Positions 47,130 to 60,400 are shown, counted from the stretch's first letter. The stretch: 64,000 nucleotides of DNA from Ipomoea triloba (GCF_003576645.1 NC_044919.1:26970327-27034326), one strand, 5' to 3'. Notes: generated by a model not told the origin, from the sequence alone. Made by a program: numbers and translations.

Positions 47130-48985
47130 TTACTGTAGTTGTTAACTGTACATTAAATCCACTCAAGATTGTTGATGATAATGTGATTATGACACATTTC
47201 ACTGTAAGGTTATCCTTATCGTTGCAATACTCTCATATTTTTAAAAGTGAATTTTATTTTAACATCATTAAATTTATAAAATTTTCACTATTTTTTTTTA
47301 CATTCATGCAATACTTTCCACTTTCAAAAGTTGTTCAGCTTTCACATCATATTATTATAATATAATAACAAAATAATTTTAAAAAAAAAAAGTACAAAGA
47401 GACTGTCATGCGGCACCTTTTTGTGCTTTGTAAACTTGCATTCCATGTAAACACATTATAATAAATAAAAAAATATTTTTCACATACTTCCACATCATCA
47501 TGCAAATGCTAAACTTGTAGGGTTGAGGACAGCCTAAGCATAAGAATAACCTCATTAAAGTTTTTTTTGGGTTTTTCTATACATAGTTGAAAGAGAAAGG
47601 GGTTAAGTTAGAGGCAAGAAAAGAAAGGAAAGAGAGACAAAAAAAATTACAGTGATAAAGGTTTTTTGTAGGGTTCACAATGAGGGAAAAAATAGGGTTC
47701 ACTCTTGCCTGGTGCGCATTCAGCGAACTAGGCATGCTCTATCTCCCTCCTATGTGGCTAAAAAAAACTAACAAAAACATTTGTTGTTGAAGATGTTCTA
47801 ACAAGACAATTATAATTCAACAACACATGCCTTTTGCATGTGTGTAGGCGTATAGGATATCAAAAGTAATTAAATCCGGAAATTTTAATTAAATTTACCA
47901 TGTTAACAATATGTGTGTGTGTAACTCCAAGCAACACTCGAATATAATCAGTGATGTCGAGAAGTTCAAATTCATCGATCTGATTCTAATACCAAATTGA
48001 AGACTCATGTTTATTATTTATCTGTTATATGTTCAAGAATAATATAGTAATGTTTAGACAAAATAAATTGAATAATGTTCAAATAATAAACTGTGATAAT
48101 GTTCTATTACCAAATGAAGTATTACAATTTAAATATTATTATCTAAATATTAGTGTAGTTTTTATTAATTCAAGTTTGGATAAATAAGCAGAAAAATGTT
48201 CCTTGTTTTTTAATACGGAGTAACTCTAAACGTCCATTTCACCATGCTTGTCTACATTTGCCTAATAGTTTTTTTTTTTTGTTTGTTTTTTGTTTTAACA
48301 CATTTGCCCAATACCTACTACTAAATCCAACAAAGCAAGAACCCACCAAGTCACCAACTATAGCATCTTTTACTATTATGGGTTCTTGTTTTCTTCAATT
48401 TTAAAAGTCTCATTTACACCTCACATACAGCTCTCAGAATTGTAAGAAAGAGTCTATTGTTGTTTCTCTCAGAGGTATTCACTGAACTGTCTCATTTCCT
48501 CATTAATCTGGGTATGTATATAGCATCTTTTGTTGTTCCTTATTTCCATAAATTGTTAGTATTACAACTTTGTTGTTGTTGTTGTTGTGTGTGTGTGTGT
48601 GGATATATGCTAAAATTCACAGTTTTTCTTCATTCCCTGTAAAGATTCTGGATCATTATGTTCTTTTTTGTTGTGTTGGGATTGGATGATAGATAACAAA
48701 GTTAAATTCTGATAAGAAAACTCATCACGTAGAGAAATTTATTTTTCCCACAATAATTGGTTAATGGGAATTTTACATGTTTAGTTATACCCGTGGTATA
48801 AATTTAGTCTCTAAGATATATGTGTGGCCATTTTAACTCCTAAGTGATGCACGAAATGACCATTTTAGTCTCTCAAAAGTAGGGGACTATTTCTACCACC
48901 AATTTGTCCCTTAATAAAGTGGCTGATTTGGTCTTTCAAGGACTAAAATCGCCACTCTATGCATAAGTTAGGGGTTAAAGATGGT
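47130..48985 (+). promoter_or_regulatory. GBA2-gene 5' flank (segmental duplication B)
   Basis: Collinear with 41410-43105 and directly upstream of the gene starting at 49264. The best conserved part, 48418-48515 (CACATACAGCTCTCAGAATT ... TTAATCTGG before GTATGTAT), looks like a 5' UTR exon ending at a splice donor. A matching acceptor TTGTTGTAG lies at 49252-49261, three bases before the ATG. So a leader intron of about 750 bp is likely. Confidence 0.5.
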
Positions 48986-49263
48986 CACGCATATAACTCA
49001 GTAACTAAGTCTATACCACAGGTATAACTGGAGAGCAAAAAATGCAATTTTCCCTGAAAGTAATCTCTTAACAATAATCTGTTTCTGAAAATTGAGTGAG
49101 GAAGTTTGTAAGAATGATAGGAGAAATGCAGCAGTTTTGTTTCTTAGCTTGATCCAAGACATTAGCAGACATATTGGTAGAATTGGGTTTAGTCATTAAT
49201 AAATTCTGTGTATATATAATGTAGATAACATGTTTGTTAATATTTTGTCTCCTTGTTGTAGTC

Positions 49264-52200
49264 ATGATGGTGAGGAATGGATCTTTGGATGGAGAAGATG
49301 AGTCTTCTTCAGATTCTTTGCCAAAGGTAGAACTTTTAGAACAATATTTTTGTTGTTTAAAGTTTATCATATCCCTCTGATTAAGTTTCTTTCTTCTTCT
49401 TCTTTTGTCGTAAATAGGGTTGTCTGGAAAATCTTCCTTCACTGACTTGGCAGCGGAAACTAAACTCAGCTGCAATTATACCTTCCCAATTTACTATGAG
49501 AATTCCCGAGATAGTGCACTTGGTAAGCTTCAAACACTTTCTCACTTCGTTAAGCTGTATTGCACCAATAACCCCACATCTTAGTGTGTTGTATATTCAT
49601 TTCCTTAGGCGCTCGGGGCTTAGCTTGGTGGTAGCTAAGCCTCATTCCTGGCCTCGGTTGAATCCAATCCCTCCCTCCTATTCAACAATTATTTACTGCA
49701 AAAACATAGTCGTATGCCTCCTTAAGCTGACCTGGTTTACTTTGATGTTGTAAAGCTTCCTCTAGGTTTGCGGTTGTATAGGCATATAAATGAAGAAGCT
49801 GCAAAGGGAACGGTATTTACATTGTATATTAGTTTTATGAACTTTGTTTGATTCGATAAATAGGTATGTATTATTATTTTGCTCCTTTTCAGCCATCAAT
49901 AATGGATCCTTATAACAAAAGGCTGATCTCGTGTTACCATGGCGTTCCATTAGGCGGTATTGGGTGAGTGATAGCCCTTCCTTGGCCTCAAAACTCTACA
50001 TTTGAATGAAACGAATGCAATGTGGAATGATAAACTGTGTAGTATTTCATTAACGAAACGTTGTTGTCACACGACAACATTCAGTGCAGGAAGCATTGGT
50101 AGAAGCTTTAGAGGCGAGTTTCAACGCTATCAATTATTTCAGAGACAATGTGAAGATACTCCGATTCTATCAAACCAGTTTTCTGTAAGTAATTGAAAAC
50201 CGTTATCAACCACATTGCAAAACTGCTGAAAGATGTCTTGACAACTCGTCGTTTTTAGGTTTTTGTTTCACGGCCTAATGGACAAAAGTTTTCCTCAGTG
50301 TTATGCTCCGCAGCTCCTCCTAATGAGATCAAGTAGGCTTCTGAGTTTTTTTTGTTTTTCGTCTTCATGGCTGTTTATCATATTAGACATCAGATAGTAG
50401 AATTGTCCAAAACTCGAAACACGGCTGATTCTATAGATATAACTGGATACACAGGGCAGGTAAAGGATCGGGAATCGAATCTTGGAATTGGAACCTTGAT
50501 GGAGAAAAGTGCACATATCATGCTTTATATCCCAGAGCTTGGACTGTGTATGATGGTATTCATCAAGACTTAACTTCAGAGGCCTTTCTGTTTATTGTAC
50601 TGTAGTTATTGCCCGCCCTTTCATATTTTTATCCCATTTCTCGTCCAGGTACTCCTGATCCCGAGCTGCAAATTATATGTCGCCAAGTTTCTCCTTTTAT
50701 TCCACACAACTATAAGGAGAGCAGCCTCCCCGTATCAGTATTTGTATTTACGGTAAAAGGAGCATGTGAAGGATTCTTAGCGGTATAGATTTGGTTTTTA
50801 CTGGCATTTCAAGCTAAGACTTTGCATTTTCTTTTTTCCTTCAGCTCTCCAACACTGGAGTGGTTGATGCAGATGTCTCCTTGCTTTTCACATGGGCTGT
50901 ATGTCAACATAACCTTTCAATTTCTCGACGGTTTTTACAAATTTTTGCTTGTGGATTGCAAGTGATTTTAGTAATGGGTACCTGCAGTTTATCTTTAATC
51001 CCCTTGTTATCCCATCTGCAGAATTCAGTGGGTGGAACTTCTGGATTCTCTGGCAATCATCTTAATGAAAAGACCAAGTAAGCTTAATAAAATATAAGAT
51101 TTTGTTTCCATTTGTTGGGCAGAGGCCGGTAAAGGGCCAAGTCCATCAATTGGTGATTTGGTGGCTAGAGGATTGTTGAGCGGAGGCCGGTGAAGGGCTA
51201 AATCCAGCAACCTGCCTCTCGAAAATGTGATGGCAGTCTGTAAAGAAATAAAGTTGCGTCTTCGCTACTAGCTATAACTTTTGACGTAATAGTAAGCACT
51301 TGATCTAACAAGTAGTATCAGAGCAGTTAAAACTTAAAACTAGCAAGTGCTGGGAGGCGGAATTGTTGAGCGGATGCCAGTAAAGGGTCAAGTCCATCAA
51401 TTGGTGGCTAGGGGATTGTTGGGCGGAGACCGGTGAAGGGTCAAGCCCAATACCCTGCCTCCCGAAAATGCTATGGCGGTCTATGAGGAAATAAAGATCC
51501 TAACACCATTCCTTGTTAAGATTCTCAGTGACTGCTTATCCACCAGTATAATTCGCAACTTGTTCTTTTCAGGAAGCAAGATGGTGTACCCTGCATTCTT
51601 CTACATCACAAGTGTGTTCTTTCACTTCTATTGATACTGTTTTCTTTCCACTTCTCATTTGACCTATAACTGAGTTTCATACTAATGTAATTCTATCTGT
51701 TTAGTACTTCAAATGGCCATCCCCCGGTAACTTTTGCCATGGCAGCTCGAGAGACAGAGGAAGTCCGTGTCTCTGAGTGTCCATGCTTCTCGATATCTGG
51801 AGATTCCAACAATGCAACAGCAAAAGACATATGGAATCAAATCGAAGAGGTTAACCGATCTTTTCCATCCCATCATATGCAAACAATTGCATTGTAGTAC
51901 AAATCTATGTTAGTTATACTATACTAACTTCAGTACGGTTTCCATTTGTTGTTACAGCATGGTTCGTTTGACTATCTTAAGGATGATGAAACACCGACCC
52001 TTTCAGAACCGGGGTCATCAATTGGAGCAGCTTTAGCTGCCACTGCGACTGTTCCTTCTGGTGCAGTCCGTACTGTTACATTCTCGTTAGCATGGGATTG
52101 CCCGGAAATAAGGTTTCCTAGAGGCAAGACTTACCATAGGTTGGTAAAGCTGTGAGCCTAAAACCCCGAACTGCTCGTGATCAATGGCCTGAAACGCTTC

Positions 52201-55200
52201 ACCTTGATCTTTGACAGGCGGTATACAAAATTCTATGGAACTCATGGAGATGCTGCTGCAGCTATTGCTCGTGATGCAATCCTAGGTAATTGCGTTGAAC
52301 AACTAAAATGTAAAAATGGTCCTGCCATTAGTTATCTAGGATTTAAGACGAGATTAGTGATTACTGACATTTTTTGTAAGAACTGTGTGGGGGCATCTGT
52401 TTATGTTGCCTGTTGGATTGTCTTTAATCTTAGAACACGCCAACTGGGAGGACGAGATTGAAGAATGGCAAAAGGAGATACTTGAAGACCAAACACTCCC
52501 AGAATGGTTCAGTGCAGACAATTCTTTTGCTAAATGTTTTTAGAAACCTTATAATTACTTTCAAGTCTCAAAATCTTCTCCTCAGGTATCGCGTCACTCT
52601 TTTCAACGAGCTATATTACCTTAATGCGGGGGGCACAATCTGGACAGGTAAATTTTGAAAGTGAAATCTGTTATTATTATACGATATGTTCTACAATCTG
52701 ATTCAAGGTGACCCTTTTTTTTTTGTCACAGATGGCTCTTTGCCTATGCAAAGCATTGCAACGATTGGAGAAAGGAAATTTACTTTAGAGAAGCCAAAAT
52801 CTGAGATGGTTTGTAATGGTGGCAGTCAAACTGACAATATTCATATCAACTTACTCGAGAGGATGAAACATACAATTGATAAAATGAACTCACCAGTAGC
52901 ATCAAACTCCGCATTTGGCACTTACCTGCTTCGAGATGGAGAGGAGAACGTTGGGCAGGTCCTCTATCTCGAAGGGATTGAATATCACATGTGGAACACC
53001 TACGATGTCCACTTCTACTCCTCTTACGCGCTGCTTATGCTATTCCCCAAACTCGAGCTGAGCATCCAGAGGGACTTTGCAATGGCGGTTATGATGCACG
53101 ACCCTTCGAAAATGGGAGTACTGAGCGATGGAACGTGGGTTCCCAGAAAGGCTCTTGGAGCTGTTCCTCATGATATTGGACTCAACGACCCGTGGTTTGA
53201 AGTGAATGCATACAACTTCTTCAACACGGACAGATGGAAAGACTTGAACTCTAAGTTTATCCTTCAGGTCTATAGGGATTTTTATGCCACCGGAGATAAA
53301 GAGTTTGCCCGAGCTGTCTGGCCATCGGTGTACCTGGCAGTAGCTTACATGGACCAGTTCGATAAGGATGGCGATGGCATGATTGAGAACGAAGGATTCC
53401 CTGATCAGACATATGACGCTTGGACTGTTAAGGGTGTGAGTGCTTATTGTGGTGGGCTCTGGGTGGCTGCTCTCCAAGCCGCCTCAGCATTGGCTCGAGA
53501 AGTTGATGATCTCAAAGCTGCAGATTACCTCTGGCTCCGGTTTCAAAAGGCAAAGGCTGCATACGACACGTTGTGGAACGGTTCGTACTTCAACTACGAT
53601 AACAGTGGCAAATCATCAAGTTCTTCAATTCAAGCTGATCAACTGGCAGGCCAATGGTATATATGTGTCTATCCTATTCACTATTGCAGAAATCCCCGCC
53701 TAGGCGCTAGGCACTCCTAGACCGAGGCGAATTGCTCCCTAAGCGTCCACCTAGGTGGCCGGCCGCCTAGCACCTAACTCGACCGACTGGGCCGAGTTGG
53801 CGGCCGACTAGGCTTAATCTCGCCCAACTCAGCAGAGTTACCCCAGTTAACTCGACCGAGTCGGCCTTGTTAATTTTATTATTATATTTATATATATTTA
53901 AATTTATTTATTTATATAAGTAAGCGAAGTAAGAGATATATATATAATATAATATATGACACACACTCACACACATGAATTAATTTTTTGTTTTTATAGG
54001 TCGCCGCCTAGACCGTTTAGGCGCTAGGCGCTAGTCTACCGTCTGACTAGCGCCTAGCACCTACTGCAACCATGATCCTATTCCTATGTGACAGTTAAGC
54101 CAATCCAACCTTAACTTTTCCAACCATGATCCTATTCCTATGTGACAGTTAAGCCAATCCAACCTTAACTTTTCCAACACATGTTCTGTTCTTGATACTT
54201 CACAGGTATGCTAATGCAAGTGGGCTTTCACCTATCTCGAGCGAAGAGAAGATCAGAAGTGCTCTACAGAAAATTTATGACTTCAACGTGTTGAAACTCA
54301 AAGGAGGGACGCGTGGGGCAGTGAACGGGATGCTGCCAAACGGGAAGGTGGATAAAACGGCAATGCAGTCGAGAGAAATATGGACAGGAGTTACGTATTC
54401 TTTAGCTGCTGCTATGATACAGGAAGGGCTTGTGGAAATGGCATTTCATACTGCAAGTGGCATCCATGAAACTGTCTGGTCTGAAACAGGTTTGGGGTAA
54501 GTAATACGTAGTAAATCCTTTCACTTCTTTTCATTTCCTGCAAGAAAAACATGAAATCGGCATTACCTGCATCATGGTTGAAAAAATTGCTAGGCACTTC
54601 TCGAGCCCTCGGGAGCGCCTAGGCGGCAATTAATCGGTGCTAGGCGCTCGTAATTATAAACTTAATAATTATAAACTATTTAATATTGTAATAATTAATG
54701 TTAAAATATTAAATAGTAACCTAAAAACATTTAGAGTTTGAAAAATTAAGGTTTATTTCGTTCAAAACGATGTTTGAAATAACTAATTTAAAAACGAAGG
54801 GAACAATAGCTAATCGGCCGGCTAGGCGACTTAGTCGGCGCTTAGGAAACTTAGGGTCGGCCGGTCACCGATTATAGTGATATACTAGATGGTCGGCCAG
54901 ACGCCGATTAATCAGTGCCTAGACTAGATTTTTGCAACACTAACCTGCATTGTATTGTAGCAAGTCATATGAATATCACAAAGTTGTTGAAACATAGTAC
55001 TTAGCAAGTTGTGTTGAGCACATAACATATAAAATATAAATGTGTAGTAGTCTCTCTCACTGTCAGTTTAAACTTTTAATTGAAACGAAACATTAACAGA
55101 TTATTTTTGTGAGAATAGATTTGCGTTCCAAACGCCAGAGGGGTGGAACTCCGATGACAAGTACAGATCACTATGTTACATGAGGCCATTGGCAATCTGG

Positions 55201-55398
55201 GCAATGCAATGGGCATTGACAAAGCCAAAACAGCAAAACAAGGAGATGAGCTACAACGTTGTTGAAAATTCAGGGTATCTAAAGCAGCAGGCGGGGTTTG
55301 AAGAGATTGCTCGGGCTTTGAGGTTGCCAAATGAAGAACCTTCTAAGAGCTATTTGCAGTTGCTGCATGAATTATTGTGTAGGAAATTAGGGTTCTGA
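49264..55398 (+). CDS. GBA2-type non-lysosomal glucosylceramidase (GH116)
   Basis: Nineteen exons: 49264-49326, 49418-49522, 49756-49812, 49893-49963, 50085-50184, 50259-50332, 50455-50555, 50649-50752, 50845-50898, 51022-51077, 51573-51611, 51705-51849, 51958-52139, 52218-52285, 52434-52506, 52586-52647, 52732-53656, 54206-54496, 55119-55398. All GT-AG; 949 residues, the usual plant length. It hydrolyses glucosylceramide to glucose and ceramide at cytosol-facing membranes. The N-terminal beta domain holds [20 protein letters not shown] (92-111). The catalytic (alpha/alpha) domain holds nucleophile E439 in LFNELYYL and the acid/base Asp in [10 protein letters not shown] (D676 or D680). ATG 49264 was chosen as the first in-frame Met after the leader acceptor. 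No breaks seen. Introns 10, 17 and 18 carry repeats or transposon insertions. Confidence 0.95.
51115..51500. repeat. Paired ~140-bp direct repeats in intron 10 (TRIM-like)
   Basis: 51118-51256 and 51360-51497 share GTAAAGGGCCAAGTCCATCA, ATTGGTGG, GGCGGAGGCCGGTGAAGGG and AAAATGTGATGGCAGTCT. Between them lies AGTATCAGAGCAG (51318-51330), like a tRNA-Met primer-binding site. The layout suggests a miniature terminal-repeat retrotransposon, but no TG...CA ends or target duplication are clear. Confidence 0.4.
53679..54074. mobile_element. Non-autonomous hAT element in intron 17
   Basis: Identical 8-bp ATCCTATT on both sides (53671-53678 and 54075-54082). Inverted ends CACTATTGCAG / CTACTGCAACCATG. 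GC-rich sub-terminal GCCTAGGCGCTAGGC words in both arms and an AT-rich middle. 8-bp duplication and end sequence place it in hAT. Confidence 0.8.
54068..54175. repeat. 54-bp perfect tandem duplication in intron 17
   Basis: AACCATGATCCTATTCCTAT ... TTAACTTTTCC occurs twice head to tail (54068-54121 and 54122-54175). The unit begins inside the last seven bases of the hAT element and includes its target duplication. Confidence 0.85.
54573..54942. mobile_element. Second hAT element of the same family, in intron 18
   Basis: Flanked by identical 8-bp ACCTGCAT (54565-54572 and 54943-54950). Ends CATGGTTGAAAAAATTGC / GATTTTTGCAACACTA are inverted and match the intron-17 element, as do the GCGCCTAGGCGGC words. 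The interior is different AT-rich DNA. Confidence 0.8.
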
Positions 55399-55590
55399 GT
55401 TTTAAACCACGTGCCCCTTGTTTGTTTTGAGGTTTCAATTTCATTCACTGGTGTTTGTGGTTGGAATTATTAATTATATAATTCTTATATAATGTAATTG
55501 AATTGTATAATTTGTTGTCTCAGATTATTAAAAAAAAAAAAATTTAAAATCAATTTCTTCCAAATTACTAAGCTCCTACCTACCTCAAAT
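55399..55590 (+). other. 3' UTR of GBA2 gene
   Basis: T-rich DNA after the stop codon with TATAATGTAATTG-like text. No canonical AATAAA seen. An A-run lies at 55530-55542. Confidence 0.4.
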
Positions 55591-55965
55591 TATACTATGG
55601 ACCAGATCTACCTTGCATGGTAGATCTTGGTCCAAAAATAACCTTCATATTCTATACATATAATTAACTGTTTCTGTACATGTAAACAAATTGAAGGCAC
55701 ATATAATTACAAACATATAACATAAATAACTACAGATATATAAATTGTTAACTGCATGCATAGAATATATTAACATCTTCTGTATCTGCTAATCTACCGT
55801 TATTCCGTTAACATATTCTGTACTTGCAATTAACAATTTGTGTATGTAATTATCATGTTATATATCTGTAATTATCATGTTATGTGTCTTTCCAATTTAT
55901 TTACAGGTACAAAATGTGTTTGACAAGAGTTCACAATGCAATATGAACCCTAGTCCATGCCACAT
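55590..55965. mobile_element. GGTCCA-family MITE
   Basis: Left arm ATACTATGGACCAGATCTAC ... GGTCCAAAAATAACCTTCAT and right arm CAAAATGTGTTTGACAAGAG ... GAACCCTAGTCCATGC are diverged inverted repeats. The interior alternates TATACATATAATTA and TAATTATCATGTTATAT. Confidence 0.5.
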
Positions 55966-56129
55966 GTATCCTTGTGTGTAAGCTTCCTCCTCTCAACATT
56001 ACATATGATATATAGGATCTTTCCATGTTTGATTATAGGGACTTCATTTTGCTCGGCACTTTCAATATCCATCCATATCTGTTTCCGGCTAATATCCTGC
56101 AAAACCGCAGTCTCCTTTAATATAGCACC

Positions 56130-56860
56130 ATTGAGTTTGCAGAGAGCTTACCCGACCAGAGAGCTACATCCTTCTCCCTGCTGCTCTCATTGATCGTCAT
56201 CATCTATCTGGGGCTTTCTCAGTAATGTTGGCCACTAAGGGGCTTATTGTCCAGCGATTGATCCATCCAGAACCTACTCTCCTCTCTCGAGTCGACATTC
56301 ACTCTAATTTCATCCTTAATCAGTGTGAGCTGAGAGCAGTTGTGGTTCCAGACCATGCGTTGGATTGGATAGGTCTCAACGCTAACATGCTCGAACCCTG
56401 TATGGGCCCGGTGTATTTTGTACAGAGCACCTCAGTCCACAGCTTGTCATTCTCCATCAAGAGCCTCCAACCCAGCTTCGCAAGAAACGGCAAGTTCATA
56501 CACCTACTACGTGACTTTCCTGTTGTCAGCAGCTGCCACATATACCAAAAATTGTTCATCACTCTCCCATGAAGTCAAGGCACCCACCCCAAGATATCTT
56601 CCTAGGTTCGTCATTCAGTTAATCTCAAGCATCGCCAATAGGCTAACAGCAATCTCATTGTTGCAGACTTGAGCCATGCTGAGTATGTCTAAGCAATCTA
56701 AAATAATGTTTACTTGGTCCTGCGAACCTTCAGCAAATAACACCAGAACGTCAGCAAAAAATAAGTGCAAAAGTGTAGGTACATACCTGGCAAGCAACAT
56801 AGATTCCTTTCCACCTCTTATCTGAGACAGCTTTCCAGATGATTTGTCCAAGCCTTTCAG
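56130..56860 (-). pseudogene. LINE reverse transcriptase fragment
   Basis: Minus-strand frames: 56851-56615 (...LHLFFADVLVLFAEGSQDQV...), where FADV stands for the catalytic F/YADD, so one Asp is lost; then 56562-56320 (...LPFLAKLGWRLLMENDKLW..., ...CTKY...), typical post-RT LINE sequence. Between them several hundred bases of a normal LINE are missing. A dead, internally deleted copy. Confidence 0.75.
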
Positions 56861-57428
56861 CGCACATATGTCATGTATTTAAAAGAATAATAATGATAAT
56901 AATACTATTAATTTATTTAAAAAGTCAAGAAAAAAAAAACCTTATAACTAAAAATACAAAATCCATTACAACCAGCAGACCAAGAGACTGAAAATGATAT
57001 TAATTCTGTCAATCAATCTTATTAAGAGGAATAGAAGGAAGAAGGATTTGGAACACACCTTGAAGGGGGAAAAGTTGATGAAAAATGTGCTTATAAAATT
57101 AAAGCAAGAAAACAGGTCCAAACAAAATGTTAACATATCCTCATAATTGTAGTAAGGATTACAATAGTGACTTATGAAAGCTAACTCAAAGTAAAATGGG
57201 AAGGAAATAACCTAGCCACTAGGGTAAAAGGAAAACTACAACAGAAGATTAGTGTCATTCCTTCCCAGAGTAGAGTAGATCCTAATTGACACAGATGCAA
57301 GGGGTTCATACCAAGTTGCAAGCTAAACTCACAGGCAGCTAATTTCTCATGGCCAACTCCCATAAGATATAATTAGAGCATGGTGCACACCATATGCCTG
57401 AATCGTTTATAGGACAACCAGAATGAGA
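56861..57428. other. Intergenic DNA and 3' UTR of KH-protein gene
   Basis: AT-rich; the last 150-200 bp are probably the 3' UTR of the minus-strand gene. No other gene seen. Confidence 0.5.
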
Positions 57429-60400
57429 TCATACACTATTCCCGTAACCCGCTGCGGCTTGTGTAGGTTGACTTACATAACCACCTGGCTGAGCAACGGA
57501 TTGATCATAGCCAGTTTGAGTGGGAGCAGGTTGAGCATAACCTGGCTGACCTGTTGACTGTGCATTGTAAGTTGCTGTAGACTGGGTGGTAGCATAAGAA
57601 GGATCTGCTGGTGCCTGATACCCATAGCCTGCACTGTTGTCAGCCGGTTGCGAAGGATATGAACCATAAGCAGCAGGCTGTTGCCCAACTTGAGCATATG
57701 CAGGGGGTTGCTGCACAACAGGCTGACCATACCCAGATACAGGCTGAGCCCCTTGCTGAGGATAAACAGGACCAGATGCTGTTGCAGGTGGTTGTGGGTG
57801 GGTGTAACCATCACTGGCAGGTGCAGAACCATATGGGGGATAAGTTTGCTGCTGCATAGGCCCAGTAGCTGCATAAGGGTACTGTTGCTGAGGTGGCATA
57901 TTCATGCCATATCCTTGAGTTGAAGCCATAGGGGGGGCCTGGTAAGGGACTTCACCAGGCTGGTTAGCCCTAGGCTGGTTGTAATGTTGGACATGAGATG
58001 CCTGTGGATGCATACCATACGATGGAGGTTTACCATATTGATCATGTCCACTATAACCTTGATGTGAACCGCCTTGAGGATATGCCATCGGCTGAGACAT
58101 CCCTTGTCCTCCATACTGATTTTGGGTTGGCATTTGACTAGAATATTTCATGTCGTTGTACCCAGGCCCATAATTCTGTCCATGAGGTGGCTGGTGATAG
58201 GGATGAGATTGCCCATAATCTGGTCCATGTGGTTGCCCATAGTTGTAATTTGCCTGAGAAAGAGGGCCCATAGGTTAGCTCAATTGCTTATGCACTCTGC
58301 AATAAGACCAATTTGCCAATAATCAAAGAACCAACCAACCTGAGGTGGAGGCCCCTGCATAGGTGGCCTTTGCTCCCAACTTGGTCCAAAGCCACTTCTA
58401 GGTGCTGGCTGTGGAGGATAATTACCATATGCTGGGGCAGGGTATTGTGGACTATGAGACGGATAAGGTCCTCTCTGTCGGTAGTCATACCCCGGATGCT
58501 GTCCAGGATGAGGACCATGTGGTCCCCACTGTGGGGCAACAGGTCCACGTGGGCGAAAGTTCTGCTGCTGACCATACCCCATAGAGAGAGGAGATGATCT
58601 TACATGCTAAAGAAGCAATTAGAAGATAACTCCAAGTTAGCATAGAGCTTACTCAAAATAAAGAGAGAAATACTAAATTTAATTTAAAATATCTTCAAAG
58701 AAACCTTTGTTTGCTATATCATGCAATACAGAAGGTAGCAATTAATCTTGGTTCTTAAAAAACAAAGTACATGCAGAAACTGATAAAAGTGAACAGTGAA
58801 AACCATCAAGTTGTAATAATAATCAAAACAACAACAAATGAAGGCATGCTTTGAACATGTTATCATTCATCCACTTAGCAGAAAGACTGGGGTAAAAAGA
58901 GCAGCAATAACCAGAATTCACAACAAAGTGCATATGCATAAATTACTACTCCGTACCAAATGTTCACAAGCATCTCAAACAAAAAGGATGTATATAAAAT
59001 AGAATGTATAAGCCCAAAGTTTAACCTGATACTAAGCCATAAATAATACTTGTAATATTTGCTACTAAAAATAATAATAATGTTTCCATATTCATGAACC
59101 CTACCTTCCTCCCCAAAAGAAAGATATATCAGGCTGTCAACAGCTAAACCGTAAGATGTGTCAGAATGAACTAATCCAATATTATAAATCCATTCGCATA
59201 ATCAATTTCAGGCAACGAACTAAGCAAAAATCCAGCAAGAGAAATGAGATAGGATTCAGTATGCATGGGGAAAGAAGAGTAATATATGTCTTAACTTTTC
59301 TGTTGTTTCAAAGTTCATAACAGTAGGATGGGACACAGAATGAAGAGATAAAACCACTAATCTAGCACTCCTGCCAATCAATGGAAGTCTTCATCACAAG
59401 CAGAAGACCATTCATTTTTTAAATCTACATAAATTATAATTAGCTTTTCAAATAACCTTCACTAATATGACAATCATTCAGGGCTCACATTGTTAATTCT
59501 AAACAGCAGACAGAAAGCTCTTAGCAAATCAATAGGTAAGGTGTCATATCTTCTAGTTCTCCAAGATAACATCATCACATTTCAATATATGGATTGGAAC
59601 AACATGAAGGACAATTTAGCTAGTGAGGACACATTCTGTAACATGACTTGTGCACAGAACACGGTGTATACCAAAGAACACCCAGGTTAGTATAACGTAG
59701 TCTTTAATACCACTATTATTTTGGGGTTAGGTCACAAAGCAATCTTACCAACTATACACAGCCTGCTATTGTGGGGACTAATGCTTGATACCTCTCTTCT
59801 GTGGATGAGAGTGAATAGTAGTTGTCTATTGCTACACGAAGAAGGCAATGCTGACCTGATGTGAAAAGCAAAATCCAAATCTGCATTTTTAAAGCCAACC
59901 AACTGGAATTGGCACCTTTAACATGAAAAACATCATGGCAACCGACATCTCATTTCAATATAAGACCACCTTAACTGCATTCAAGTGACCTTGGCAAGAA
60001 GATGCTTATAAAAATTTTCAAGAATAGAAAAATCTCTGGCTCCTAATTGGGGACATTTTTCCAACTCATGAACAGCTGCAACCCAAATCAAGTAATGTCT
60101 ACAAGTACATGCGATTTACTACATCTCTATTTCAGCACATATGCTCAAACAGTAAAGATCTAGCAAACTGAGCAGAAGCATTAAGCTATAAAGTCACGAG
60201 TCATGACACGAGAAAAATCTAAGATCCTATCTAAGCAAAAAACCCCTTCAATGATTTGGGATATCATACAACCTCCCTTTGAACACAAAGAGACATTTCA
60301 ATTTCTTATATCTAATTATGATACATCATATATTCTTGTACATAAATCAAAGCATATAAATTGCCGAAAAAAGTGGTGAAGGTAACAGTTAAGCATCCTT

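Noticed and set aside
49068..49475. 135-codon minus-strand frame
   Set aside because: Antisense to exons 1-2 of the glucosylceramidase gene, with no recognisable domain.
54192..54204. Upstream extension of the exon 18 reading frame
   Set aside because: The CACAG acceptor at 54201-54205 sets the exon start; the residues before it are intron.
57473..58597. Several open frames of 60-133 codons on both strands
   Set aside because: Shadows of the low-complexity Gln/Gly/Tyr tail of the KH protein in other frames.
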